Assembly: GCA_045542485.1 (NCBI GenBank) | Contig: JAZQLC010000052.1 | Span: 62,001-126,000, forward strand | Source of the DNA: SIG575 sp045542485 | GTDB lineage: Bacteria; Bacillota; Clostridia; Oscillospirales; Acutalibacteraceae | Reading direction: 5' to 3' | Length of the DNA: 64,000 nt | In this document: positions 1 through 8,052 of the stretch, in pieces | Numbering within the stretch: position 1 is the stretch's first letter | Layout: every line of letters begins with the position of its first letter | Program-made: the position numbers and the translations under genes | Notes under the pieces: model-generated | What the model was told of the DNA's origin: nothing | Database searches by the model: none | Seen by the model: only the letters and a program-made list of their open reading frames with translations

Positions 1-595
1 ACTTATCGACATATGCACATCCTGTCTTGTAGGCAGTCCTGCAAAATACAGAAAAATCACAATTGACGAAAACTCCGTTATGAAGGTCGAAACAATTGAT
101 GTTGGCGATTTCGGTTGGGATACGGGCGGTCTGACGGCTCAGGAATATTTTGACAGACAATTCGGTGATGCAATTGTACATAAAGTTTTAAATGCATTGA
201 ACGGCGGAACGGGAATTGTAAAGCATCTCAAGAAACTCGGAAAAAGAATCATCTCCTCTGCCACAGTGGGTACTCTTTCCCGTATGCTTTTCATACGCGT
301 TGACAAATCTCTTCGCAAGAAAAAGCTCACAGAACTTATCTCTGAGATTGGCCTTTGCATTTTTGCGGGAGATCAGCCTTATAGGAAAGGCACCCCTGTA
401 TACGAAATGATTTCAACATTTCTCAGAAGATTTTCCTTCGTACTGAAAAAGATTGAGCCGAAGCTTGAAAAAGACGGAACAAAAGTCAATCTTACGGAAA
501 TGCTTCTCAACACAATCGGAAACAACAAAGGTTATTCAGACGCAAACGCTGAATTTAGCCTTAAAATAAAAAAAATAAAACCTAAAGGAGAATAA
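1..595 (+). CDS. C-terminal part of an unrecognised protein (5' end outside window)
   Basis: The reading frame is open from the first bases of the window, in frame with an internal ATG at 80, so the gene starts upstream and about 197 codons are visible. I do not recognise the family. The visible part is mostly basic and helical in appearance, has no membrane segment and ends with a lysine-rich tail (KIKKIKPKGE). The AAAGGAG ribosome binding site of the next gene lies inside its last codons and only two bases separate the two genes, so it is the visible head of the amino-sugar run that follows. A role with carbohydrate is only inferred from these neighbours. Confidence 0.6.
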   Translation, partial: LIDICTSCLVGSPAKYRKITIDENSVMKVETIDVGDFGWDTGGLTAQEYFDRQFGDAIVHKVLNALNGGTGIVKHLKKLGKRIISSATVGTLSRMLFIRVDKSLRKKKLTELISEIGLCIFAGDQPYRKGTPVYEMISTFLRRFSFVLKKIEPKLEKDGTKVNLTEMLLNTIGNNKGYSDANAEFSLKIKKIKPKGE

Positions 596-597
596 TT

Positions 598-1629
598 ATG
601 GGAATTTTTATCGAAAGAATTATTGCGTTTTTTTCTTCACTTGCAATTATCCTGGCCAACTTTTTAGGAATAAGCGGAAATCCCGCGTTGGAGAAAGTTG
701 AAAATTTCAGAGTTACAACCTATGTGATAGCTACTCAAAGCTATTTTGAAGACAGTCTTCATCCCGAAGATTTTGACATAGTGACAGATGCCATTCTTTT
801 CGGCTGTGCCACCTTTGACAGTGAGGGTAACATTCATTGTGATGAAGACACACTTGAAACTGCCCTTGCAAACCTTCGCAAGGCAATCGGCGACAGAGAT
901 GTAAAAATTTCTCTTAATCTTCTCGGTCCGAACGGACATACAGATTCCGATGTGTGGGAAGACCAGATGGAAGCACAGAGCATTGAACATAACAAGGCAT
1001 TCACAAGCGGTGTGCTCGAAGATAACATTGTCGCAATCCTTGACAAATATGATTTCGACGGTGTTCATTTCGACTACGAATATCCCCTCAGTCGCCAGGC
1101 CTGGAATTATTATAACGATTTTCTTGTTTCCCTCGACAAGAAATTAGGCTCTTACACCCTCGGCGTTGCATGTAGTGACTGGAATCTCAAATATTCTTCA
1201 AAGGCCATTGAGGCAGTCGACACTTTTGAGCTTATGCTTTACGATATGATTAACGAAAAAGGTATGCATTCAACATATGAAGATATGGTAAAAGGGGCAC
1301 AGAAAACCGGCCTTTACGGAATACCTCTCGAAAAAACAAACATTGGTCTGCCTTTCTATGCTCGTCCTCACGATTTATCCGCTTATTGGTACACATACAA
1401 CGGCTGCTATGAAAAAATCGACGAAAACGGCTGGTATCATTGTGACGAAATAAACAAGGATTTCTGGTTCAATACACCTGAAGTTATCGCTCAGAAAACA
1501 GACTTTGCCATCAACAACGGCTTCGGCGGAGTTATGATATGGAACTACAACTGCGACTTACCCTCTTCCCACGAGGATTCGCTTCTCGGTGCCATAGGAA
1601 AAGCGGTAGAGAGCAATTATAATTTTTGA
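598..1629 (+). CDS. GH18 family glycoside hydrolase (chitinase/endo-beta-N-acetylglucosaminidase-like)
   Basis: GH18 enzymes cleave beta-1,4-GlcNAc linkages in chitin, N-glycans or peptidoglycan-like polymers by substrate-assisted catalysis. The family signature is present as DFDGVHFDYEYP at about residues 152-163; Glu161 is the expected acid/base and Asp159 the assisting Asp. The usual Trp before the Glu is Tyr, as in many non-chitinase members. A hydrophobic stretch at about residues 8-25 acts as a signal peptide or membrane anchor, so the enzyme is probably extracytoplasmic. At 343 residues it is a single catalytic domain with no visible binding module. The start is ATG after AAAGGAG. Substrate is not determined by sequence alone; downstream MurK/MurQ and GH84 genes point to GlcNAc- or MurNAc-containing glycans. 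Confidence 0.85.
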   Translation: MGIFIERIIAFFSSLAIILANFLGISGNPALEKVENFRVTTYVIATQSYFEDSLHPEDFDIVTDAILFGCATFDSEGNIHCDEDTLETALANLRKAIGDRDVKISLNLLGPNGHTDSDVWEDQMEAQSIEHNKAFTSGVLEDNIVAILDKYDFDGVHFDYEYPLSRQAWNYYNDFLVSLDKKLGSYTLGVACSDWNLKYSSKAIEAVDTFELMLYDMINEKGMHSTYEDMVKGAQKTGLYGIPLEKTNIGLPFYARPHDLSAYWYTYNGCYEKIDENGWYHCDEINKDFWFNTPEVIAQKTDFAINNGFGGVMIWNYNCDLPSSHEDSLLGAIGKAVESNYNF

Positions 1630-2684
1630 AAAACTTGAGAGAGAATTGTTCGATTCTCCCTGATCAGAAGACGGTGATTAAAATCAGAACTTTTGTGCCA
1701 TCATACTTTGACAAATTCAGGTGCATAGCAGAAAAGTGCCCCGACACCTGCTGCGTGGGCTGGGAAGTTGATATCGACCACGAAACAGCAGAAAAGTATT
1801 CTTCTTTTGACGGAGAATTGGGAGATAAAATCAAAAAACATCTTACAAGAGATGAAAACGGTTGCAACATTTTCACTCTCTACGACGGAGACAGGTGCCC
1901 TTTTCTCAACGAAAAAAATCTGTGTGAAATACATCTTTCGGCAGGTGAAAAATTCCTCAGCAAAACCTGCACACTTTTCCCGAGATTTTTCGATATATTC
2001 GGTTCTTTCCGTGAAATGGGTATCGGCTTCGGCTGTCCTGAGGGAGCGAGAATAATTCTCGCAGAAAACGAGCCGTTCACTCTTAAGGAATATGAAGAAG
2101 CTGAGACGGAAAATGAAATTGTTGACGAAGATTTTCTTCAGGAATTACTTGATCTGAGAAAAGAATTATTCGCTGTCCTTGAAGATGAAAATTCTGATTT
2201 CAGAGAAAAAATAAAATCCGTTCTTTCTCTTGCAAGAAAATTTCAAAAAAACCTCGATGGCGACGATTTTATTGATGAAAATCAGAACAGAAGCTTTGAT
2301 GACTGTATCACTGTTCTTGAAAATATGGAATACATAAGCACCGACAGACAGAAATTTGTAAAGACTCTGCGAAAAAAAAGGTTTTCATCTGACTATGAAA
2401 ATCACGGCGAAGATTTTGTAAAGCTGATGAAATATTATATTTTCAGATATCTTCTCAAGGCCGTTTACGACTACGATGTGCTGACTAAAGTAAAATACGG
2501 TGTTTTCGCCTGTATAGTAACGGGCAGAATTTATTCCTGCTGTAATAAGCTTACCTTTGAAGACAGAGTCAGAATTATGTACAGCTATTCAAAAGAAATC
2601 GAATACTCCGACCTTAATATGGAACTGCTTGATGAAATGATGTACTCAGGTTTCGGAACTGAAGATTTAGAACAATTATTGTAG
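1626..2684 (+). CDS. FliB-like (flagellin lysine-N-methylase-like) CxxCC protein
   Basis: The N-terminal half carries the cysteine-rich pattern of the FliB/YkgJ CxxCC group: CPDTCCVGWEVD near residues 38-50, then CPFL, LCEIH, KTCTLFPRFF and a later GCPEG. FliB methylates flagellin lysines in Salmonella, and the cysteines are thought to hold a metal cluster. No flagellar gene is visible in this window, so the substrate here is unknown. The longest frame begins with TTG at 1626, overlapping the GH18 stop, without a clear ribosome binding site; GTG at 1674 is an alternative 16 codons later, just before the conserved part. The start is therefore uncertain. The 352-residue length fits the family. 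The C-terminal half is charged and helical. Confidence 0.75.
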   Translation: MKNLRENCSILPDQKTVIKIRTFVPSYFDKFRCIAEKCPDTCCVGWEVDIDHETAEKYSSFDGELGDKIKKHLTRDENGCNIFTLYDGDRCPFLNEKNLCEIHLSAGEKFLSKTCTLFPRFFDIFGSFREMGIGFGCPEGARIILAENEPFTLKEYEEAETENEIVDEDFLQELLDLRKELFAVLEDENSDFREKIKSVLSLARKFQKNLDGDDFIDENQNRSFDDCITVLENMEYISTDRQKFVKTLRKKRFSSDYENHGEDFVKLMKYYIFRYLLKAVYDYDVLTKVKYGVFACIVTGRIYSCCNKLTFEDRVRIMYSYSKEIEYSDLNMELLDEMMYSGFGTEDLEQLL

Positions 2685-2694
2685 GTGTTGCGTA

Positions 2695-3588
2695 ATGTCA
2701 GAAATCAGATATCTGCTGGGCATTGACGGTGGCGGAACAAAAACAGATTTTTTACTGACAGATATTAACGGCAAAGAACTCAGACGAGTTGTTCTCGGGC
2801 CCTCCAATCCCGTAAATGCAGGAATGGAAAACACGGAAAACTGCCTCAGAGAAGGAATAGAATATGTCTGCGAAGATATTGATAAAAAAGAGATTTCGGT
2901 CTTTGCAGGAATCGCAGGCGGCACAATCGGAAGCGGCAAAGAAAACATACACCGTTTCCTTGAAAATTATGGCTTCGGAAAAGCCGATAACGGAAGCGAT
3001 ATCGACACCGCTCTGGAAGTTTGTCTTGAAGGAGAAAAAGGTCTTGCCGTAATCATCGGCACGGGAATTGCAGGTTTCGCTGACAACGGAAACACCCGTC
3101 AGAAAATAGGCGGATGGGGCTATCTTATCGACAAGGGCGGCAGCGGATTTCATCTGGGTTCAGACGCTCTTGACAGTGCTCTGCGTTTTATCGACGGCAG
3201 AGGCGGAAGCGAAATGATGCTCAGAAAAATTGAAGAAAAAATAAATTCTCCCCTGCCTCAGGCAATATCACATATTTATAAAAAAGGAAATTCATATATT
3301 GCATCCCTCGCTCCCATAGTTTTTGAATGCTATGAAAACGGTGACAAGGAAGCTGAAAGAATTCTTCTGAAAAACACAGAAGAAATTGCCGTCATAATAA
3401 AGACAGGATATAACATTCTGAATGATAAAAACGGAAAATTTGTCCTCTGCGGAGGTTTGTGCAAGAAAAAAGAAATTCTGAAATCTTTTCTTTCTATTCA
3501 TCTGGGAAAAGATATCAGATTTGAATTCTGTGACAGAGACATCGTCTTCGGTGCCTTGTCACTTGCAAGAAAAAATGCGATAAAATGA
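2695..3588 (+). CDS. murK: BadF/BadG-type sugar kinase, probable MurNAc/GlcNAc kinase (MurK/NagK-like)
   Basis: The protein has the ASKHA kinase N-terminal phosphate loop LGIDGGGTKTD (residues 8-18) and later glycine-rich nucleotide-binding segments (IIGTGIAGF, VLCGGLC). This arrangement matches the BadF/BcrA/N-acetylglucosamine kinase family. The gene sits directly before murQ; kinase-etherase pairs of this type (MurK-MurQ of Clostridium acetobutylicum) phosphorylate MurNAc and GlcNAc during cell-wall salvage. A MurK role is therefore an inference from family plus neighbour; a plain GlcNAc kinase is the main alternative. The length of 297 residues is normal. The start ATG follows a modest AGGTG ribosome binding site, 10 bases after the preceding gene. 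Confidence 0.82.
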   Translation: MSEIRYLLGIDGGGTKTDFLLTDINGKELRRVVLGPSNPVNAGMENTENCLREGIEYVCEDIDKKEISVFAGIAGGTIGSGKENIHRFLENYGFGKADNGSDIDTALEVCLEGEKGLAVIIGTGIAGFADNGNTRQKIGGWGYLIDKGGSGFHLGSDALDSALRFIDGRGGSEMMLRKIEEKINSPLPQAISHIYKKGNSYIASLAPIVFECYENGDKEAERILLKNTEEIAVIIKTGYNILNDKNGKFVLCGGLCKKKEILKSFLSIHLGKDIRFEFCDRDIVFGALSLARKNAIK

Positions 3589-3597
3589 GGGTATCAT

Positions 3598-4398
3598 ATG
3601 CTGAAAACAGAAATGCGAAACGCAAAAACATATAACCTTGATAAAATGGACACGCTTGATATTCTGAAAATAATCAATGAAGAAAATCAGAATGTTTTTC
3701 TCGCAATCGAAAAGGCTCTGCCACAGATTGAAAAAGCCTGTGATGCCGTAACCGAAACCATAAAAAACGGCGGCAGAGTTTTCTATATAGGCAGCGGCAC
3801 TTCGGGAAGACTCGGTGTCTGTGACGCAGCAGAATGTCCTCCTACTTTCGGTGTACCTTACGACTTATTCAACGGAATTATCGCAGGTGGCAGAGATTGT
3901 ATGTTCAAAGCAGCAGAAAACGCAGAAGACAATCCGCTTCTTTCTGTTCAGGATCTGAAAAAGAATAATTTTTCTGCAAAAGATATTTTAATCGGAATCT
4001 CAGCATCAGGCTCTGCCTCTTATGTGATTTCCGCCATTGAATATGCAAAAGAGCTCGGTGCCGTAACCGTATCAATTGTCAACAACGAAAACACTGTAAT
4101 GGAAAAACTTGCTCACATAGGCATCTGTGCCGATACGGGCGAAGAAATCCTCACGGGCTCTACGAGAATGAAAGCGGGAACAGCACAGAAAATCATCCTG
4201 AATATGCTCTCTACCGTTTCTATGACAAAATGCGGATGCGTCTACGAAAATATGATGATAAACTTAAAACCCACAAACAAAAAACTCCGCAAAAGAATGG
4301 TGGGTATCGTGTCGGAAATTTTGAATTGCGACGAGGAAAAATCCGAAAAGCTTCTGGAAGAAAATAACTGGGATATCAGACGCGCAGTAGAAAAGTAA
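3598..4398 (+). CDS. murQ: N-acetylmuramic acid 6-phosphate etherase
   Basis: MurQ cleaves the D-lactyl ether of MurNAc-6-phosphate to give GlcNAc-6-phosphate in the cytoplasm. The SIS-domain signatures are clear: GSGTSGRLGVCDAAECPPTFG around residue 65-85, ISASGSASYV as the second phosphate loop, and TGSTRMKAGTAQK near residue 185. The acidic motif AENAEDN matches the region of the second catalytic Glu. The C-terminal 45 residues look like the small helical UBA/CUE-like domain of the family. At 266 residues it is shorter than the usual near-300 form, mainly by a short N-terminus. It lies nine bases after the kinase gene, consistent with a MurNAc salvage module. Confidence 0.95.
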   Translation: MLKTEMRNAKTYNLDKMDTLDILKIINEENQNVFLAIEKALPQIEKACDAVTETIKNGGRVFYIGSGTSGRLGVCDAAECPPTFGVPYDLFNGIIAGGRDCMFKAAENAEDNPLLSVQDLKKNNFSAKDILIGISASGSASYVISAIEYAKELGAVTVSIVNNENTVMEKLAHIGICADTGEEILTGSTRMKAGTAQKIILNMLSTVSMTKCGCVYENMMINLKPTNKKLRKRMVGIVSEILNCDEEKSEKLLEENNWDIRRAVEK

Positions 4399-4428
4399 CA
4401 TTAAATATGCAGAAGGAAGGTTTTTAAA

Positions 4429-4983
4429 ATGAACATAAGACCTTATGAAGAAAAGGATAAAGAGGGTGTACGCTTTGTCTGTCTCAACAGTGACGGTCCC
4501 TGCAAAATGAAAAAAAGACGGCAGCATTTTATCCTGACAACTTATTGCGACTACTTCATTGAACAAGAAGGCGGCAATTGCTTTGTGGCAACCGATGAAA
4601 ACGATAGAGTAGTCGGATATGTTCTCTGTGCTGAAAACTACGATAACTACAAAAAAGTTTTCAAAGAGGAATATATCCCCCGATTTAAAAAATACGAGTT
4701 TATTTTCAGAAAAACCGCACTTATTTCAACTCTTATCCAGTCAGAATATAAAAATGAATATCCAGCACATATGCACATCGATATTCTCCCGGAATACCAG
4801 AGAATGGGACTGGGGCACAAGCTGATGGATGCCCTCTGTGCAAGACTCAAAGAAAAAGGAATCAAGGGTGTTTGTCTTACAATGTGGGCAGGTAACCAGA
4901 AAGGCGGAAACTTCTATAAAAAATACGGTTTCACCCTTCTTGAAACAAGAGCGAAAACTGCAGTTTACGCTTTGAAAATATAA
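4429..4983 (+). CDS. GNAT family N-acetyltransferase
   Basis: The second half has the acetyl-CoA binding motif A of GNAT enzymes, DILPEYQRMGLGHKLMDAL (near residues 120-138), followed by a motif B region ending in NFYKKYGF. The N-terminal half contains the VATDENDRVVGYVLCAE strand-turn-strand. These enzymes move an acetyl group from acetyl-CoA to an amine. The target cannot be read from the sequence; placement between murQ and a GH84 glycosidase suggests an amino sugar, a wall fragment or a protein of the same pathway, but this is inference. A GAAGGAAGG ribosome binding site precedes the ATG. Confidence 0.85.
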   Translation: MNIRPYEEKDKEGVRFVCLNSDGPCKMKKRRQHFILTTYCDYFIEQEGGNCFVATDENDRVVGYVLCAENYDNYKKVFKEEYIPRFKKYEFIFRKTALISTLIQSEYKNEYPAHMHIDILPEYQRMGLGHKLMDALCARLKEKGIKGVCLTMWAGNQKGGNFYKKYGFTLLETRAKTAVYALKI

Positions 4984-4990
4984 TCCGGCG

Positions 4991-6562
4991 GTGATGATTT
5001 TGAACAAAGTTTCCGAAAAACTTTTAAGCAGTATTCTCAGTGAAAAAGCACTGGATATTAACTTCTGCTATGAAAATACAAGGCTTACAACCTATTGCGA
5101 AAAAGCTAAAAGAATCACTGATGAAAAATATATTTTGAAAATATCAGATAACAAGGTTCAGATTATCTGTTCAGGAGAAAAAAGTGAGTTTTACGCACTC
5201 TGCGATTTAATAAGCAGAGTAAAAGCTGACACTCTTTCAGACGGTAAGTTTATATGCTCCCCCTCCTTTGGTATCCGAGGCTACATCGAGGGCTTTTACG
5301 GAAAACCCTGGGGTTATGAAAGCAGAAAATCAGTTCTCACTCTCATGGCAAAAAACAGAATGAATACTGTTTTTTATGCTCCCAAGGATGACCTTTATCA
5401 CCGTGATTTATGGAGAGAAAAATATCCCGAAGACGAACTGAAAAAATTAAAGGAACTTTCTGACCTTTCAAAGGAACATTTTATGTCCTTTTATTACTGC
5501 ATAGCTCCGGGACTTACGATGAAATATTCTGATGAAGAAGAATTCAGTAAACTGACAAAAAAGACGGAACAGCTCTACGGAATCGGTATAAAGAATTTCG
5601 GACTTCTTCTTGATGACATCGACGAGGATTTAGCCTTTGAAGAAGATAAAGAAATGTACGGTGAAACCGTCAATGCTCACATTGAACTGATTAACAGATA
5701 CCATTCGTTTCTTCTTTCTCTCGACGACTCAATCAGCCTTACTGTCTGCCCTACTGTTTATCACGGAAAAGGTGATGAATACTACATAGCAAAACTGGGC
5801 AGAAATATTTCCCCTCTTATCAACATTTTCTGGACAGGTCGGGACATCTGCTCAAGGGAGCTTACAACACTTGATGCACTCAGATTTTATGAAAGCACTC
5901 ATCACAAGCCTCTTTACTGGGACAACTATCCCGTAAATGACTGCTCAATGTTCAACGAAATGCACATCTCCCCTCTCATCGGCAGAGAAAGTGATCTCTG
6001 TAAATATTCAGAGGGATTGATTGCAAATTGTATGGAATATGCCGAGTGTTCAAAAATCCCCCTTATCACAATCGCCTCTTATTTGTGGGACAGCGAAAAC
6101 TACAATCCGCAGAAGATATGGGAAGAGGCAATCGAAGAGGTAGTCGGCAAAGAAAACGCAGAAAATTTCATTGTATTTGCCGACCATCTTTACACCTCGT
6201 GTCTTAAAGATGCAAACTCACGGAGAATGTATAAGAAACTTGACGAAATCGAAAAAGAACTCAAAAGCGGAAACAAGCAGAAAGCTTTTGCTCTTGCAGA
6301 AGACTATATTGACAAAGCAGAAAAATGCAGAGAATTTCTCGTAAGAGACCTGCCTCTCTGCAGAGAACTTACAAAATGGTCTGAAAAGTTTTCTGTGGGC
6401 TGTGAGCTTCTGAAAAATATTTTTGATTTTATGAAAAATCAGGACGAACAGACAAAGAAAAAAATTCTTTCTCTTGCAGATGATTACATCGCTCTTCCTG
6501 CAAGACTATCAAACGATATCGACATCAGAAATGAGCTCAGGAATGAGCTTGGAATATATTAA
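4991..6562 (+). CDS. GH84 beta-N-acetylglucosaminidase (NagJ/O-GlcNAcase-like)
   Basis: GH84 enzymes remove terminal beta-GlcNAc by substrate-assisted catalysis. Residues 1-90 look like the GH20b-like alpha/beta domain usually found before the catalytic domain. The catalytic barrel opens with FGIRGYIEGFYGKPW near residues 93-107, a hallmark of the family, and the paired aspartates LLLDDIDEDL give the catalytic pair at about Asp208-Asp209. The C-terminal 140 residues form a helical region. No signal peptide is visible, so the enzyme is likely cytoplasmic and would act on imported sugar or glycopeptide. The frame opens with GTG at 4991 and ATG at 4994; either may be used. No carbohydrate-binding or FIVAR module is attached. 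Confidence 0.92.
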   Translation: MMILNKVSEKLLSSILSEKALDINFCYENTRLTTYCEKAKRITDEKYILKISDNKVQIICSGEKSEFYALCDLISRVKADTLSDGKFICSPSFGIRGYIEGFYGKPWGYESRKSVLTLMAKNRMNTVFYAPKDDLYHRDLWREKYPEDELKKLKELSDLSKEHFMSFYYCIAPGLTMKYSDEEEFSKLTKKTEQLYGIGIKNFGLLLDDIDEDLAFEEDKEMYGETVNAHIELINRYHSFLLSLDDSISLTVCPTVYHGKGDEYYIAKLGRNISPLINIFWTGRDICSRELTTLDALRFYESTHHKPLYWDNYPVNDCSMFNEMHISPLIGRESDLCKYSEGLIANCMEYAECSKIPLITIASYLWDSENYNPQKIWEEAIEEVVGKENAENFIVFADHLYTSCLKDANSRRMYKKLDEIEKELKSGNKQKAFALAEDYIDKAEKCREFLVRDLPLCRELTKWSEKFSVGCELLKNIFDFMKNQDEQTKKKILSLADDYIALPARLSNDIDIRNELRNELGIY

Positions 6563-6579
6563 AAAACGGAGGTTTTATT

Positions 6580-8046
6580 ATGGCAGCAATAGTAAGATTT
6601 TTCTCAGCAATTTTCGCAGTTATCTTAGGTATTCCCCTTTTGCTTTCTGCAGTTTTCCAGAGTCTCACCACACTCGGCTATGACGAAAGGCCCGTGGAAA
6701 CAAGCAAAGTAAACTTCCTTGAAGGTCACGATGAATTCATAGACGAAGCACAGTCAGATTTCTGGAAAGTCGGCTACGCAAGACGCGTACTTACTCCCGA
6801 AGATGTTGACAGTCACAGATATTTCCTCGGCGGATTCCTGAAATTCCCTGCTCAGGAAGCAACGGGTGTTGTTGATGACCTTTGTGTCCGCGCAATTGTA
6901 CTTGACGACAATTCAGGCAGAGGTGCGGTTGCCTTCGCTTACATTGACGGCATTGGTCTTATGAGCGGTGAAATAAAAGAAATACGCGCAAAGCTTTCAG
7001 ACATTACAGGAAAAAACGGTCTTGTAAGCATCAATGTGGGCTCAACCCATGTTCACAGTGGTATTGACACTCAGGGTCTGTGGGGCAACATTCCGAAAAC
7101 AGGCAGAGACGAAGGATATATGGACTCCGTTGTTGAAAAGGTCGCTGATGCAATCAGAGAAGCTTACACTACACGCACAAACGGCAGCCTCTATTATTCA
7201 TCAGCTTCTCATCCCGAACTTTTCTATGACAACCGTGACCCCTACGCACTTGATGACAATTTTCATCTTTTCCGTTTTGTTCCTGAAGATGCAGACAAAA
7301 AAGAAATTTATATCACAAATTTCGGTGCACATCCCATCAATCTCGGCTGGAGCAACACTGAAATTTCAGGTGACTTCCCCTACTATATTGAACAGGCAAT
7401 AAACCAGAATAAGAACGCAGATTTCATCTTTATTCAGGGTGCAATCGGCGGTGGAATCGGTAACAATATGGACAAGGAAACCGGCATCCCCGAAGACCTG
7501 ACTTCATACGAAAAAATGAAAGAATACAGCCTTATTGTTGCTGACATTCTCTCATCTCTTGCTGAAAAGGGTGAAAAGGTTGACCCCATCATCAACATCG
7601 GTCACAAGCAGGTTGATTTTGAAGTAAATAACTTTGTTTTCAGACTTGCAGAAAGTGCAAATCTTTGCAGCGTAAAAGCCTTTAAGGAAAACGGCAAGAT
7701 TTATCTTACAAGTGAAATCGGTTATGTTGAAATCGGCAAAAACATCAAAATTATCGAAGCACCCGGTGAGGTTATGCCCGAAATCGTTTACGGCGGTTTT
7801 TATTCTGCTGAAGAATCATTTACCGGCGAAGAATATCCCTACGCACCCTTGGTTACTCTCTTCGATGAAACAGATACAGTTATGGTCTTCGGTCTCTGCA
7901 ACGATGCCGTAGGCTACATCGTTCCCGACAACGACTATTCTTCATCAGGCGCTGAGGGACATTATGAAGAAACCGTTTCAACAGGCGATACTGCAGCAAC
8001 AACATTCTCAAGAGAATTTGCCGCTCTTCTTTCAGAAAGGAGATAA
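6580..8046 (+). CDS. Neutral/alkaline ceramidase-like protein, membrane-anchored, paralogue 1
   Basis: The layout matches the N-terminal fold of neutral non-lysosomal ceramidases: VGYARRVLTPED near residue 65, VVDDLCVRAIVLDD, IDGIGLM and the metal-site-like motif STHVHSGIDTQG near residue 155. The DVSPN-type segment carrying the ceramidase nucleophile is not seen; the comparable place reads ISGDFPYY. Real ceramidase activity is therefore doubtful and the substrate is unknown. A hydrophobic segment at residues 4-27 is a signal anchor, so the protein is probably exported. It shares its whole layout with the next gene, including the ending LCNDAVGYIVPDND. Start ATG follows GGAGG. Confidence 0.72.
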   Translation: MAAIVRFFSAIFAVILGIPLLLSAVFQSLTTLGYDERPVETSKVNFLEGHDEFIDEAQSDFWKVGYARRVLTPEDVDSHRYFLGGFLKFPAQEATGVVDDLCVRAIVLDDNSGRGAVAFAYIDGIGLMSGEIKEIRAKLSDITGKNGLVSINVGSTHVHSGIDTQGLWGNIPKTGRDEGYMDSVVEKVADAIREAYTTRTNGSLYYSSASHPELFYDNRDPYALDDNFHLFRFVPEDADKKEIYITNFGAHPINLGWSNTEISGDFPYYIEQAINQNKNADFIFIQGAIGGGIGNNMDKETGIPEDLTSYEKMKEYSLIVADILSSLAEKGEKVDPIINIGHKQVDFEVNNFVFRLAESANLCSVKAFKENGKIYLTSEIGYVEIGKNIKIIEAPGEVMPEIVYGGFYSAEESFTGEEYPYAPLVTLFDETDTVMVFGLCNDAVGYIVPDNDYSSSGAEGHYEETVSTGDTAATTFSREFAALLSERR

Positions 8047-8052
8047 TGTAAA

